Part shown: positions 1 through 12,900 of the stretch, piece by piece
Layout of the letters: each line of letters opens with the position of its first letter
Position numbering within the stretch: the stretch's first letter is position 1
From: Brachypodium distachyon
Lineage: Eukaryota > Streptophyta > Magnoliopsida > Poales > Poaceae
Direction: 5' to 3'
Assembly (NCBI RefSeq): GCF_000005505.3
Contig: NC_016134.3
Coordinates: 38,626,150-38,690,149 of the forward strand
Length of the DNA: 64,000 nucleotides
Made by a program: the position numbers and the translations under genes
Notes under the pieces: generated by a model
Told to the model about the DNA's origin: nothing
Database searches by the model: none
Seen by the model: only the letters and a program-made list of their open reading frames with translations

Positions 1-802
1 TACTGAATGCTTGTAGCCATGGGGGGTTTGTCGAGGAAGGTATTGGTTGTTTTGAGAGAATGACCAATCAGTATGGTATTGAGCCTGACATTGCCACTAT
101 GGTTGCATGGTGGATCTATTCTGTCGTGCAGGACTGTTTGAGAAGGCTGAGGTGATAATGCAGATGATGCCAATGGAGCCGGATGCTTCTGTGTGGAAGG
201 CCCTAGTTGGTGCTTGTAGAACATACAAGAACTTCAAGTTGGGGAAGAAGGCAGGCCGCAGGCTTATTGAGGCTGCGCCAAATGATCACACAGGGTATGT
301 GTTGCTATCAAACATTTATGCTCTAGATGGCAACTGGAAAGGAGTGCATAATGTTAGGAAGCGGATGTTTGATTCTGGAGTGCAGAAGGTACCTGGGAGC
401 AGCTCAATCGAAGTTGATGGTGTTATTCACGAGTTCATATCTGGTGATAAAAGTCACTCAAGGAAGAAGGATGTATATGAGATGCTAGGTGAGATCTGTC
501 AGCAGTTGAAAATTGCGGGATATGCTCCGGACACTTCACAAGTGCTGCTAGATATTGATGACGAGGATGTGAAAGAAAGCTCTCTTGCTCTTCACAGCGA
601 GAAGCTTGCAATTGCCTTTGGGTTGATTAGCACTGCACCTGGCACACCAATTAGGGTTGTAAAGAACCTCCGGGTCTGTGGAGATTGTCATAATGCGATA
701 AAACTTCTAAGCAAGATTTATGGGAGGTCCATAATTGTCAGGGATGCAAATCGATTCCATTGTTTCAGTGAGGGGTCTTGTTCTTGCAGAGATTACTGGT
801 AA
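1..802 (+). CDS. DYW-class pentatricopeptide repeat protein, C-terminal part, frameshifted
   Basis: This is the C-terminal part of a PLS-class PPR protein; the 5' part lies outside the window. Proteins of this class bind organellar RNA through PPR motifs and edit C to U through the DYW cytidine-deaminase domain. Visible in order are the last PPR motif, the E motifs (around 230-500) and a DYW domain ending in the literal residues DYW before the TAA at 800-802. The deaminase signature is present: HSE, then CGDCH about 50 residues later, then CSC near the end. Reading from base 3 gives a good PPR motif up to about base 95. The conserved HYGCMVD sequence then continues only in another frame, so one base (a C) is missing near 95-96. 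The downstream frame (from 107) is open for 231 codons. Either the gene is a recent pseudogene or this is an assembly error. The family call is secure; function is uncertain because of the break. Confidence 0.88.
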
Positions 803-2810
803 ACCTTTTGGACGAGCTGCAATTCAGTAACATTTAGTTTTACTTATTACACAGAAGTATATAGCATGTCAGAAAAGTTTTGGCGATGATTACACTTGTC
901 CATTTGAGATCCAAATATGACATGAAGCTCTCGACTTGATTTCATGTCTCTTAAATGCTAAGCTAGCCGTAAACCAACACCATGATTACCACCCTCTTGT
1001 GTCTCCACAACTTGAAACCTAATTATTGTCCTTTTCAGTCTCTATGATTCAATACTGAACATGAATCTGAGATGTATGCCCCACTCAAAAGGGCCATTAA
1101 ATTCAGATAAGTTTTGATCCTTTCATATGGTAGGGACTAGTAATCATCAATAACCCTGATACATACTTAATGCTGTTTTGCTCTTAGTGTCCTTACTGTC
1201 ATCATATAGTTGAGGATGACAGCTTCAGATGAACTCACATTTGAGTGGAAGAGAAAAGCTTAGGTAACAGGACGAACTGATATTTCTGCTTTCCCTGTGA
1301 GGAAGTAGGCTTCCTTTTAGTTTCAGCCTATCAATTGAGGCCTAGTCTGTACATTTATATTTTCATTTCGCACAACGCATTAGCATTTATGCTATTTTTT
1401 ATGCAGAGGTTCATAATTTCATATATCTACCTCATTGGCACATGTTTACAGATTTTCCAAAGCCGTTATATCTTATTTTATCACATTATACAGTCAACCA
1501 TGACAGCCTACATATGTGACTGCAGGCCTGAACGTGCTTATTGAAATTTGATTTATTTAGCAGGTTATGATATCATAAAAAGGTTACAGTATTGCACTTG
1601 AAAAACTTCAAGTAATAGAGCAGTGTAAAGCACAGTAGCAAAGTGGGATGTGTGCCCCATGAACTATCCCTTTCACATTCTTTGGCAAAGGCCCAAGTTG
1701 ATAAAATTTAACCTGCTGTTGTTTTCTTAACTGTGCTTTAGGACCTCAGAAACTCGTGTACTAGAATCGTTATACTCCTTGGAGAGCAATTACCCATTGG
1801 TACTGCCAGTATTGTTATCTCCTTTGCTGCCTGTTATTGATTTGAGGAGACATCAAGCATTCTGCACAAGAAATGATGGTATTATTAAATTCATGAATAA
1901 AGTAAAGAGTGAGATTGATAATAAGGACAAAGATCAACACTATCAGAGATAAGTAATCACTTCCACCGTGCTGTTGTTATTACTACCTGGTGGTTTGGTC
2001 GAGATAGGGTCTTGGCTTTTGAACAGAAAGACAATTGCAACTGCATGCCTATTGGGCATTATAGCATGGGCGATATCTGATGGGCGAACTTCTTGGGCAT
2101 AAGTAGTCACATTCTTGAAGATTTAGTTGTCTTTGCTAGTGAACCATTGCATGATTGCATCAAACCCAGCAATGAAAAAAGTATAAATGTTAAAGAGGTC
2201 AAATATTTGTTCTTATCTCTGTAATTTTATTAATATCTGCATCTTTACGTGACATTTGGCAAGGGTCATCATGATAAAGGGGGAGTAAAGTATCATATGT
2301 TTAACGCCTTCACTCTTCACATAATGTGATGTTTGCTACGTACTACTTTATAGATAGCACCGGACACAAAGAGACTTAACAAAATTTAATCTAATCAACC
2401 TTGTCCATGTAAAAATGGATGACATAACATTAGTAAGCAACTGTCTTCTTGAGAGGAAGCAAAACTGCATACTTCTATCTTCAATGTGAGTTATCATCAA
2501 TGGCCTCAGTGCCTCACTCGGTATTTTACATTCTAGTCGATTGGTACATTGAATTAGGCATCTCACTAGTGTGACCCCAGCTGTCTCTTAGCTTTGATGC
2601 ATCTGATTTTGATTGAGGTAGAGGAGAAAGAACTCGTGAAACCCAAGCCGTTCTCATGCAAAGTACTGCTTGGACATAAGGACTAACACAACATGGAGCG
2701 AGGGCCAGTATTTATTGATTATAGAGACTATTTTCTCTACCATTGAGCGCTTCTATCTAACATTCATCCAAGACTATGTGGAGGGTGTTAGAAATAACTA
2801 CTGTTTCTAT
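803..2810. other. Intergenic: 3' flank of the PPR gene
   Basis: AT-rich sequence without a credible coding region. The first few hundred bases are probably the 3' UTR of the PPR gene. I see no RNA gene and no complete transposon here; the short open frames are typical of random AT-rich DNA. Confidence 0.5.
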
Positions 2811-2902
2811 TACTCCCTGCGATCCATAAAAAGTGCGCCCATTTTGTACTAAGTTAGTGCAAATTTTGTACTAAGTGGACTTTTTATGGATCGAAGGGAG
2901 TA
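2811..2902. mobile_element. Stowaway-type MITE
   Basis: A 92-bp unit flanked by TA on both sides. The left end is ctccctgcgatccataaaaa; the right end is its near-perfect inverse (tttttatggatcgaagggag). The centre carries the attttgtactaa/ttttgtactaa repeat seen in this group. Terminal sequence, TA duplication and size match grass Stowaway (Tc1/mariner) MITEs. Confidence 0.85.
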
Positions 2903-5900
2903 TTTAGGAACCCTTAGGCACCAGAAATGTATTCATGCCACTTGTAACTGACCAGATCTGGTACATTATTATTATGAATTGGTACTTTTTTTCTTCACAC
3001 ACAAGGCAACCTACACATGCATGCAAACACATATACACACGCACATAATGGTATATAATATAGGGTGGAATACCCTAGCACCATGCCAATCATTAACAGG
3101 TTGGCCTTAATAAACTGTCCCCTGCCCTTATCAACACTTAATTTATTTTCCCTCTTGGGGGAAGTTCTTTAGTGTTCCCCAGGTATGCATTTTGTATTTT
3201 GCAGCCTAAGCCCTAGTTTGCATCTCTAATGACTGCTCTAGGAGTATAATAAGACCATTAGCGTACGACATTGTTCATAATTAGGGTCTAGAATAACTGG
3301 TAATTTGTGATTTGTATGATCAAGCCCACAAGGAAGTTTCACCTAACATAGACCTTTACCAAAAATATACTCACTTGCATCTCGCGTGCAGCTGGCTTTG
3401 CCATGGACTGTGCTTTGTTTATGGTTTACAGAAAGGTGTAACATACGCTTTCCTAAGCACAATTAGAGATCCTGTACCCTAGCACATGGGAACGAATGCT
3501 GAATTAACACACAGGTGCACTCACAGTGTGGAGATACTATGGGCCAACTTGCCCTGTAATCGAATCATCCATGTTCAACTCTAATCATTCACCCTTGGTA
3601 ATGATCCCATTAAGACTGCTTTTGTGTTCTTTGCTTCTCGATACATCTTTGCAATAACTGTTTGCACAGACTTTTTTCGCATGTAGTACAAATTATGATA
3701 GGCATGACGGATATGTTCTGATCCTTCTTTTCCTTGAGGAAGCTTAGCATGTTCAGATCAAAACTCCTTCTGTTTCTTCTGGATTTTAGACAAATAAAAA
3801 ATCTACATAATTTGCTGTGTGCTATTCTGATGACGCTCAAATTTTATAGGGCAAATTGCGAAATTTTTTTCAATGAAGGAAATAAAACCCATTCTGTACG
3901 CGTTAAGCGGGACAGTCAATACAGGGAGCAGGTTCTGAGAGATGAACGAATCCAATGTCAAAAAAATCTTATCCCATTATGACATGGATGTGTGTTTTTT
4001 AGCTTTAGATTTACCCCCTAAAGAGACGATTGCCAGCTAATCTCATGCAGACATTATTCCATTTGTTTACTCACAGTTCTTTGGCTGCTATTTCTTGGAA
4101 CTGTTTTGTTTGCAGGAATCAATCCTCTGTCCTCGCTTACACACCGGATGGCCCGCTACCGCGCCGACATGTAGGACCTAAACTCATGAAGTCTCATCCA
4201 TATCAGTACTGTATTTGCTCTAATTATTCTCTTGACAAAAAACGCTACTCCCATTTTTTATTTCATCCTCTGTTCCACTTCACAAGTTCACAGCAAAGGC
4301 TTTGCCTCATTCGTTCCTGATGCAAGCCCAGCGTACAGCATATGGATGGTACACATGAATTTGTGTGGCAATGATTGGAGAAGGAGACATAGATCTGCAG
4401 CAACCTTTCTGGCGAGCATAATGATGCATTAGAAGATAATCTGGTGGGCGGTCGGGTCCATCTCAGCCCCTCCATGACTGCACGAGCCCGGAGATGGCAC
4501 GGGTAAATGCCTTCTGCCGTGGCTGGCCAGCGCTGCCGTGCACAGGACTGGCAAAAGGGAAGGACCGGCCCGCCGCGGAAGCGTGTCACCCAGTCATGGA
4601 TGGCGGAGGAGATATGTAGGGGCTAACCCCACCCCTGCTGTCCTTGAAGGAGGCTTAGCTACGGTCTCCTTCTCAAAGAAAAAAAAAAGCAGAGCTAGGA
4701 ATCTATCAAGACTTGTTATCTACGTAGCTCGTGGTCCATGTCCTGGCTCTTCTGGGGAGTTTGAAGTCGTATCCTTTCCAATCTTTGGTTTTTCTGCATT
4801 TCTCTCAAGATTCGGTACGTCCCTTTGCTTTTTCCCCTTGCCCCTTTGAAGTGAACAGTTTACTAATGGCACCACTAATGTTAGGCAGCTGAGGAGGAAA
4901 AAGGCAGGGAGGGACACCGAGTCACTGGCCGCTGGGAGAAAGGTAAAGATGTTGCAGAGGAGAATAACTTGTAACTTGCAGGCCACTTCTTGCAGTGTTA
5001 GTTGCCATGGAGGTTGATACATAAGGTGGGTTTATGACACAGCTTCTCCTGATGCTTTTCTTAAGCCCGGATTTAAAAGCTTAAAGCGTACGTGTTTGGA
5101 GTGAATAAAAGTATTGCATGGGTGGTAGGCTTTAACTAATCTAAAGCTAGATTCGAGCGTTCGCTAACCCCGAGGCTAACGAATAGTTTTTATTTTACTG
5201 CAAAGAAAGATTGAGATTAGGAGAATCTCAACTCTGCAGAGACGGCATCTCTCTTCCAGATTGGGTTGAATTTCTCTAATCAGATTGTATAGTCCGGGTA
5301 TTTTTGAATTTCGCATGAAAACACGGAAATTCCTACAGGATTGCAAACTATGGAATTCCTAAGCCGTGCTCTATCTAATCAGCTACTCCATGCATGATGA
5401 AATGAAAGTGCCATTGCTTTGCTTGTGGGGGCAAATGGCAGTGCCTCGATTGCAACCCCTCCTAATGTTGACCACCATTTTTCTTCAACAAAACTGATCG
5501 TACTGATCATGAAGGGCGTGTAAATAATTGCCCGTGTCGAGCAATTAAAAAAGTGCAAACAGTCAAATAAGGATGATGAGGGGGTTGGGTGCTCAAATTC
5601 ACAGCCAGCCAGGCAACGCAAGGCTCCTTGAGAAAGCGAGCATAAACAAATGCCCGCGGGAGTTGGCAATGTCAGGGATGCCTCTTTACGCCTGCTGTTT
5701 GTGCGATGCGAAGCAAGTAGTAACCAAGTGATAAGTAAAGAAAAGCAAAGGTAAACACCATGATTAAAGGGTTGTTAAGAAAGATAAAGCAAACAAAATG
5801 CTAAGGCCTACTAACATTAAGGTTTGCAGCAAAAACAAACCGTGGCGGTTGTGGTGAGCGTGTGACCATGAGGAGAGGAGTACAGTAGAGTGCTAGTAGT
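2903..5900. other. Intergenic stretch between the PPR and bHLH genes
   Basis: No convincing gene. Around 4440-4695 there is a GC-richer block ending in an adenine run (about 4677-4688) that looks like the 3' tail of a retroposed sequence, but I find no matching duplication. A CA-rich microsatellite lies near 2995-3045. The last few hundred bases are probably promoter and 5' UTR of the bHLH gene, with a short tag repeat near 5890. Confidence 0.4.
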
Positions 5901-6242
5901 AGTAGTCAAGAACAACTAGCACTAGTGTAGTCCTACAAATGCCACAAGCCTTTGCCTACACTATCTACGGGCTATGCTCCTCCATCTTTCCTAGCTCTTC
6001 TTCTTCCTACGTCTCTCGCCGGAACACATAGCATCTCTGCAGTGGGCATCATCCCCTTTTCTTGCCGTTTCTGTCCATAGGTTGCAATAAGAGCTCTTGC
6101 TTGCTTGGTCCTCCCTATCGCATTGCCCATACGGCTCGGCTCTGTCCCAGCAGAGCAGCTCCTCTTCTCGCTATCTTTCGGCCTGAAATTCATTGTCTTC
6201 TGCAGTGCTTGTTGTGGTGGCGGGCAGTTAAGATCGATAGAC

Positions 6243-8575
6243 ATGAACGAGAGCAGTGAGAAAGGGATGGAGGGGAACGGGTCCTCTGGCCCCGGCAATG
6301 GCATCCCACCCGTGGAGTGGCAGAACCAGTTCGCCGGCGGCTTCTCGGCACAGCAGCAGCAGCAGCATACCCACATGATGGACTCCTTTGCGGCAGCGGC
6401 GTCCGGCATGTGGGCGGCGCCCTCGCAGAACATGTCGGCGCTCTCCGACGTCAGCGGCATGTCTCGCGGGCATGGGCCGGGGTTCTTGGGGCCGGTGCCC
6501 GGCGCTTTCCTACCGCCGTCCTGCCTCGGGGGCCATTTCCCCGTGGACTCAGGCTTCATCGAGCGTGCCGCGCGGTCGTCCTGCTTCGCCGGCCCCGGTG
6601 CCTTCGGCGGCGGCGGCGATCAGCACATGGGCAGCGCTTTTGGCGGCGTCTCAGAGGGGTACTTGGATCATCGGAGCAGCGACAAGGCCGAGCCGGAGAT
6701 CGCCGGTAACCAGGGGGTGCCGAGCTCGGAGGCGGCAGGCGGAGACTGCTCGTCCAAAGGGTCGGACTCCAAGAAGAGGAGAAGGCCTAGTGAGGTACTA
6801 CTGCTCGCTTCTGACTGGAACTCTTTCGAGCTCCATTTCATTTCAGTCAGATGTTGAAGTACTGAGCTTGTGTTTCATTCAGGTGATGGGAGCCGATCAG
6901 GTGCAGTCTTCCAACGTGGCCGCCGATTCCGCGAACGAGAGCGTCCACAGCAAGGACAAGGGCGAGGAGAGCAGCCCGGCAACGACGACGACCGGCAAGT
7001 CCAAGGGGAAGGGGGCCAAGGAGAGCTCCGAGAAGGAAGACTACATCCATGTCCGGGCCCGGCGCGGGCAGGCAACCAACAGCCATAGCCTCGCTGAAAG
7101 GGTAATTACAGATTTGCTACCTTGATCGGCATGCCACCGTTCTCTTGATTATTAGTACGGATGAAATCTGCAATCGAGTGGTGTTGAAACTCTGGATGTT
7201 TTTCATCTTTTGTGCAGCTGAGAAGGGAGAAGATCAGTGAGAGGATGAAGCTTCTGCAGGACCTCGTTCCTGGCTGCAGCAAGGTGGGTCTCTCTCTCTC
7301 TTTCTCTTCTAGAAAAATCATGTATTCTTGATCAACCAATTCGTAACAAATACAATAATATGCTTTGTTTCTTGAACTATTTTAGGTCACCGGGAAGGCG
7401 GTGATGCTCGACGAGATCATCAACTATGTCCAATCCCTGCAAAGACAAGTTGAGGTAAGAACCATCGATTCTCCCAAGGTGCCTGAACCATGTAAGCAAC
7501 TTGTGGTGTGCAAACCAAGATTTTAAATTTGAACGCAGTTGTCATGGTGCGACGGAAGAAATTTGAATATGATTGCTAAATCAGATACCGAGACCAAAAT
7601 AGTGTTTCTAGTAATTATGTATTTCTGACCATTTTGACACTCCGTAACTTGCAGTTCTTATCGATGAAGCTTGCGACAGTAAACCCGAGGCTTGACCTCA
7701 ACATAGAAGGGCTTCTCTCAAAAGATGTAAGCTACCTCAAGTTGCGTTCTGGCTTCCATTCCATCAGTTCCCCTCCCAGAAACCTAACCATGTCTTCAAC
7801 AACAGCTTCTTCGTTTTCCTGGGGTTTCTTCATCCTCCATAGGATTCTCCCCGGAGATGATGCACCCGCAGTTACAGCTATCGCAGCCGGGCCTGATGCA
7901 GGGTGGCGCCGCTGGCATGGCCAACCAGGACGTGTTCAGAAGAATCATGCAGGCGCAGCTAGGTGCAAAAGATGGATCCCAGGTTAGCATAGCATATAAT
8001 CTTCAACGGTTTTACTTGGGCTAAGTCGCCTGAGATTGTGTTTTCCTTAGTCGATACTTTCTCGACCGTACGATCATTACTTTGGACGCACATGATCGGT
8101 CGATTGAGAATTTTTGTTTCTCAGTCGACTGAGCCGTAGGGGGACCCAATCTTAAATGACTGGTTCACAGTGGCCGTTAATTACTCCAACAAGTAGATAA
8201 CATCAAAGAATTCAAATTGCTCCGAAAAACCATACTGAGAAGCTCTACAACTGTAGGCTATTAATTAGATTTCATTCCACCTGGCCTACAATGAATAATC
8301 TGAACAAGTACGTAGATAGCTTCTGCCATTTTATTCCGATTCCAAGTGGTGTTTAACTGTTTATGCCTTCATGCGCAAGCACATTGGATCCAAAATCATT
8401 CATCATCCTTGGTAAAATCTTGAACAGTCACTGAACCTAGCATATGCTGATAGGCTCTCTGTTTTCTTGCGCATGCGTGCAGATGCCCCACGCATTGAAT
8501 GGATCGTTCAGCGATCACGTTGCACAGATGGCGTATCCGTCCATGGGCTCCTCGCAGGACGGGTTCCAAATGTGA
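6243..8575 (+). CDS. bHLH transcription factor, CIB/BHLH49-62 type
   Basis: A nuclear DNA-binding protein; the subfamily (CIB-type, group XII) binds E/G-boxes as dimers and acts in growth and light or flowering responses. By my splicing the exons are 6243-6794, 6883-7101, 7218-7283, 7386-7454, 7655-7726, 7806-7982 and 8483-8575, all phase 0, giving 415 aa. The N-terminal half is Gly/Ser/Ala-rich and low complexity, with a QQQQQ run. A KKRRR stretch precedes the first intron. The bHLH domain covers about residues 240-302, with His252, Glu256 and Arg260 forming the H-E-R DNA-contact set. Downstream are the conserved FLSMKLATVNPRLD and MQAQLG segments. The acceptor at 7806, not the later ag before 7844, restores the conserved LLRFPGV reading. 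The frame is open upstream to 6105, but 6243 fits the family start. The last intron holds a transposon relic. Exact orthology is not resolved. Confidence 0.9.
8017..8143. repeat. Transposon-like palindromic relic in last bHLH intron
   Basis: The intron contains ggctaagtcgcctgag near its left end and tttctcagtcgactgag at 8118-8134. It also has an internal inverted pair, ctcgaccgtacgatcat and atgatcggtcga. The tttctcagtcgac box is the same as in the terminal repeats of the Mutator-like element at 47787-52399. This is probably a small related non-autonomous element; I could not define a target duplication. Confidence 0.4.
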
Positions 8576-9996
8576 CCACCGAGAAATGCCAGCTCCGCTC
8601 CACGCGTGCGTGAGCTGCTGAGCCGAGGTTTTGGTGCTAGATGATAGCTATCTGACGAGTGACGACGAACAAGGCAAAGCAGGCCACGGAGCACATGACC
8701 GACTGCTGCTGCTGCTGCCCGTGCACGCAGAGAGAGCTATTATACCTCATCGCGTAACTGGACTGGAGTCCTTAACTGCTTCGTGCATGGCTCAGGCTGC
8801 AATGTATAACGATCGTGTTCAGGACTGGGACTGGGACTGGGAAAAGGATTTGAGGCCCACGGACGGCTGGAGACGCTGGGTGAAATCTGTTGGGAATCCA
8901 GTCTGGCCTGGGCGCATTCATGGTGCGCGAGGTGGTAGCAGCAGCAGCAGCTGAATTGCTGCTGCAGGATATGTATGATGTAATGCAATGCGGTCGAGGG
9001 GTTTGTGTTGGGTTAGTTGGTTCTGTTGCTTTTGCTTCGATGCTTAAGGATGCAAATTAATTGACCACTCCTACACTAGGATTTATCAAACATTGGCTTT
9101 TCTCCTTGTTACGAAAGAATGATAATTACGAAAGAATGATGGGTTTTTTTTTTTGAGAAAAGACTCATGCCCATTCCATTTCAAGAAACGAAACCGGTTC
9201 ATAGTTGAATCTCCTTGCAGCCTAAGGCAAAACGGGAAGATCCAGGCAGACTCGTCCTATTGGAATTCAAGCGACAGGCATTGAAAAATCAAGATACAAT
9301 GAAGCCACTCCTGTCGACTGACTTGTATAGAATAAAAAATCTTCGCCTGTGAACCGGGCTCCCAACGTTTTTTCGGTGGAGTTCAACCGACAGGCACTGA
9401 AAAATTAAGATACAATGAAGCCAAAATAAGAGAAACCTTGCGCTTCTTCGGTGGAGTTTTTTAGCCGGGGAGCCTCCAACGTTTTTCTTCTCCATGAGTT
9501 GTAGGCATGTCTGTTCATGAGTACGATTTTTGGCTTGGGGGCACAAAGCCTTCTTCTGCTGCACAGGCTCGTCGTGCTCACAACCCACTGGTTTTTTAGG
9601 CGAACAAACTAGCCCATAAAAAAAAGATGAAATATATTTATTTTTTTATCAAAGGGGAAAATAAAGCCATAGATAGTTCTACAATAGTTAAGTTTGTCCC
9701 ATTGAGCAACAGAATAAAAGAAAAAACAACAAATGCCATCTTGCAAGTTAGCGAACAGGAAGTAACAGAACAACTTCGCTTTTTAGGAAATTAGAGATGA
9801 AATATATACAGGAAAATTTAATTTGACGGTCATAAACAGACCCCTACAAAATCTAGCCTCAGGCGATACATATAAGATTTTGAAGCTTAGGCGTCCTTCG
9901 ATCAATTCACCATCATTCTGGCTCCAGGGAAAATGCTTCTCTTTTGCTCACCCACCTCTGGGCCTCTAGGGTATAAAACCAAAAATGGAAACTAAA
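8576..9996. other. Intergenic: convergent 3' flanks of the bHLH and HSP90 genes
   Basis: Starts with the bHLH 3' UTR. At 9133-9145 there is a T-run followed by sequence that looks like the reverse of a poly(A)-tailed retroposon. Two imperfect copies of a gacaggcattgaaaaat segment lie at about 9271 and 9391, and a related cggtggagtt block is repeated nearby. No gene is seen. The last about 200 bases are probably the HSP90 3' UTR. Confidence 0.45.
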
Positions 9997-12900
9997 CTAA
10001 TCCTTCCATGGATCGCTCTCAGTCCTCACTTCCGACGGCTCAACAACCTCCATCGTGGTGCCTTCAGAAGAATCCACCTCTGCGTTGGTTTCGCTGGCAC
10101 TTGCTTTAGTATCATCAGCGGCTGATCTTCCCCATCTTCCACCAAGGGCAATCGTCATCATCTCGTAGATCTTGCCGCCCAACTCCGCTGGACTCTCAGG
10201 CTGGACAATTCCAAGTGACAGTCATGAGGTTGCACGCTATATTTATCATCATAGACCATGAACACAAGCACACTTCTATTGTACTTACAGTATATCCACT
10301 GGATATCAGGGCAGTCTCATAGAGCAACTCAACTGCTCTCTTGGCTTCAGTACTTTCAGGCTCGTTCTTGCAAGCAGCCTATAATTGTTTGCAATATTAT
10401 ACGGGAATGATTTGTTATGCAACAGAAAATTGCATACAGCTTGTAGGAATAGTTTGCAGTATCTTACACTCAAGTCCTTGACAATAGGGTGGTCAGGATT
10501 GATTTCGAAGATTCTTCTTCCTCTCATGAACTCCAAGCTTGATGTGTCACCAAGTGTTTGTGCTTTCATAAGCCTATCAAGTTGAACAAGAGTTAGGAGA
10601 ATAACCCATCCTACTAGCAATTGTTGTGTTTGTATGAGAGATCTGAACTATCATGCTACCTTTCCATGTTGGCTGACCAACCAAACTTGCCGGATACAAT
10701 AACACATGGCGAAGAGCTGAGTCGCTTTGAGATTTGAACCTTGGCAACTTTGTCACCCAGCTGTTGCTTTATCCAGTCACAAAGTAGGGTGTATTCCTGA
10801 TTGCTTTCTTTTTCCTTGTCCTCATCTTCATCACCTGAAACAGCCAAGTTTGCTATTGCCATGCCAAAACTTCCAAGAGTTTAAAGTCAATCACATGAAA
10901 TTATTAGGTTTACTTACCCAATCCTAGGTCTTCTTTGCTGATATCAACAAACTTTTTCTCTTTGTACGTCTGTAAATTCTGAATAGCTACCTCATCAATC
11001 GGTTCAATAAGGTAGAGAACCTAAAATAATAGAAGAGGTAATGTATAAGTTGGCACAACACAGAAACAGTTCTATGATCAACAATAAGACACGCTCATAC
11101 TTCAATATCTTTCTGAACCAGCTTTTCCAAGAACGGAGCTGTCTTTGCACTCTGAAGACTATCTGTGGCAATATAATAGATTGCCTTTTGGCTGTCAGGC
11201 ATATTTTCAACGTACTGATCGAGACTTATCAAATCTGTCTCAGTTTTGGAGGAGTGGAACCGCAGCAAAGGAGCAAGGTGCTTCTGATTCCCAGTGTCCT
11301 CAATGCAACCAAGTTTCAGAAACTTGCCAAAGCTCTCCCAAAATTTCTTGTAGTCCTGCAGTACAAAGGACATCAAACTTCAAAACAAGTCCGATACAAC
11401 AAAATTTACGGAAGAAAAGAAAACTCGGCCTATACCTCTTTCTCATCTTTCTCAGCAATTTCCTGAATCATATCAAAAGTCTTCCTAACAAGTCTCTTAC
11501 GCATGATTCTGACCTGAAACATAAGGATGGCGACAATAATTTTCAAGCAGCGACAACCACAGAATTTAGCTATCTGCCATATAATAAGTTGCAAATACTT
11601 TTCAGTAACTTACAATACGACTTTCTTGAAGAATCTCACGAGAAACATTGAGAGGAAGATCATTCGAGTCAACAACACCTTTTACAAAGCTCAGGTACCT
11701 AGGGAACTGCAGAGCGAAGACTAAAATTCAGCAACCCACTATTACTGTTGAAGTAGCTGATGAACTCACATCTAACAATAAGATGAAGGCACTATGAATA
11801 AATAAATGTGACATACCAGCTCACCATCGAAGTCATCAGATATGAAAACTCTCTTGACATACAACCGGATATTTTTGGTCTTAGGATTCATTATCTCCTC
11901 GTTGCTAAGAGGTGCCATTCCTGGGATGTAGAGAATGCTCCTAAATTCCACCTCACCCTATTTAGAACAGAAGTCTTGTCAGAATGTTTAATGTACATGA
12001 ACATAACAGGAGAGAAGTTTGGTAAAAGTCTAAGCACCTCTGTTGTGAAGTGTGCATGAGCTAGAGGATCCAGAAATTCATTGAATGTCTTCTTGTAGAA
12101 TTCATTGTACTCAGTTTTCTTGACTTCCTTTGGATTTCTCATCTGCATGGAAGAAATTAATTTCAGCTTCTTTTTCTTTAAACATATAGCAGAGAATGTA
12201 ACCCCTAATATGACACGGATGATTCCCATGAAATTTGCACTTCAGGTACAAATTATAAGGGTATGTTAACAAATGAATCGGGTGAAAGCTTTACCCATAT
12301 TGGCTTTGTTTCATTTGCCAACTCCCAGTCCCAGTACTTCTCAGTGATAGTTTTCTTCTTTTTCTCCTTCACAGCCTATAAAGAAGGAAGAACTTTATAT
12401 ATAATATAACATGAGTGAACTTGCAAGTAGTGGCACCCACATTCACAAAAAACTAACCTCTGATGCCTCTTCACCCTCTTTCGACTCTTCCTCTTCTTCA
12501 ACCTATTTAGAGGATGTAACAAGTGTAAAGAAGAGGAGAAAAAATCTGCCAATTCTAACAAAAATTAGGAGGATTAGGACAAAACATAATCAGAATCCTA
12601 CCTCAACTGTTCTTGATTTCTCCTGCCATGTAAAGATGGGAAATGAAACAAACTGCGAGTAGTTCTTTACTAGACCTTGAATCCTCGCAGGGTCAGCAAA
12701 TTCATACTTATCATCATCCTAAAGGAAACAAAAGACAGTTAAGAGTTGCCGTACGCGTTGAAAGGTTGTCTAGCAGACTAGTACGCGTATATAAATCAGT
12801 ATATGCTTCTTACTCTTAAAAACAGAGTAATATGTGTTCCACGTGTCAGCATTTTCTCAGGATCGGTCTCTTCCTTGATAAGGTATGAGCTGCTGTCAGC

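Noticed and set aside
4440..4695. Possible SINE with adenine tail
   Set aside because: No RNA polymerase III A/B boxes and no flanking duplication could be found.
6388..7125. Second long frame through the bHLH first exon
   Set aside because: It is the shifted frame of the real exon; the bHLH frame has the conserved protein sequence and consistent splice phases.
7844..7982. Alternative bHLH exon starting at the later acceptor (catag)
   Set aside because: It would put the conserved FSPEMM segment out of frame; the acceptor at 7806 keeps it in frame.
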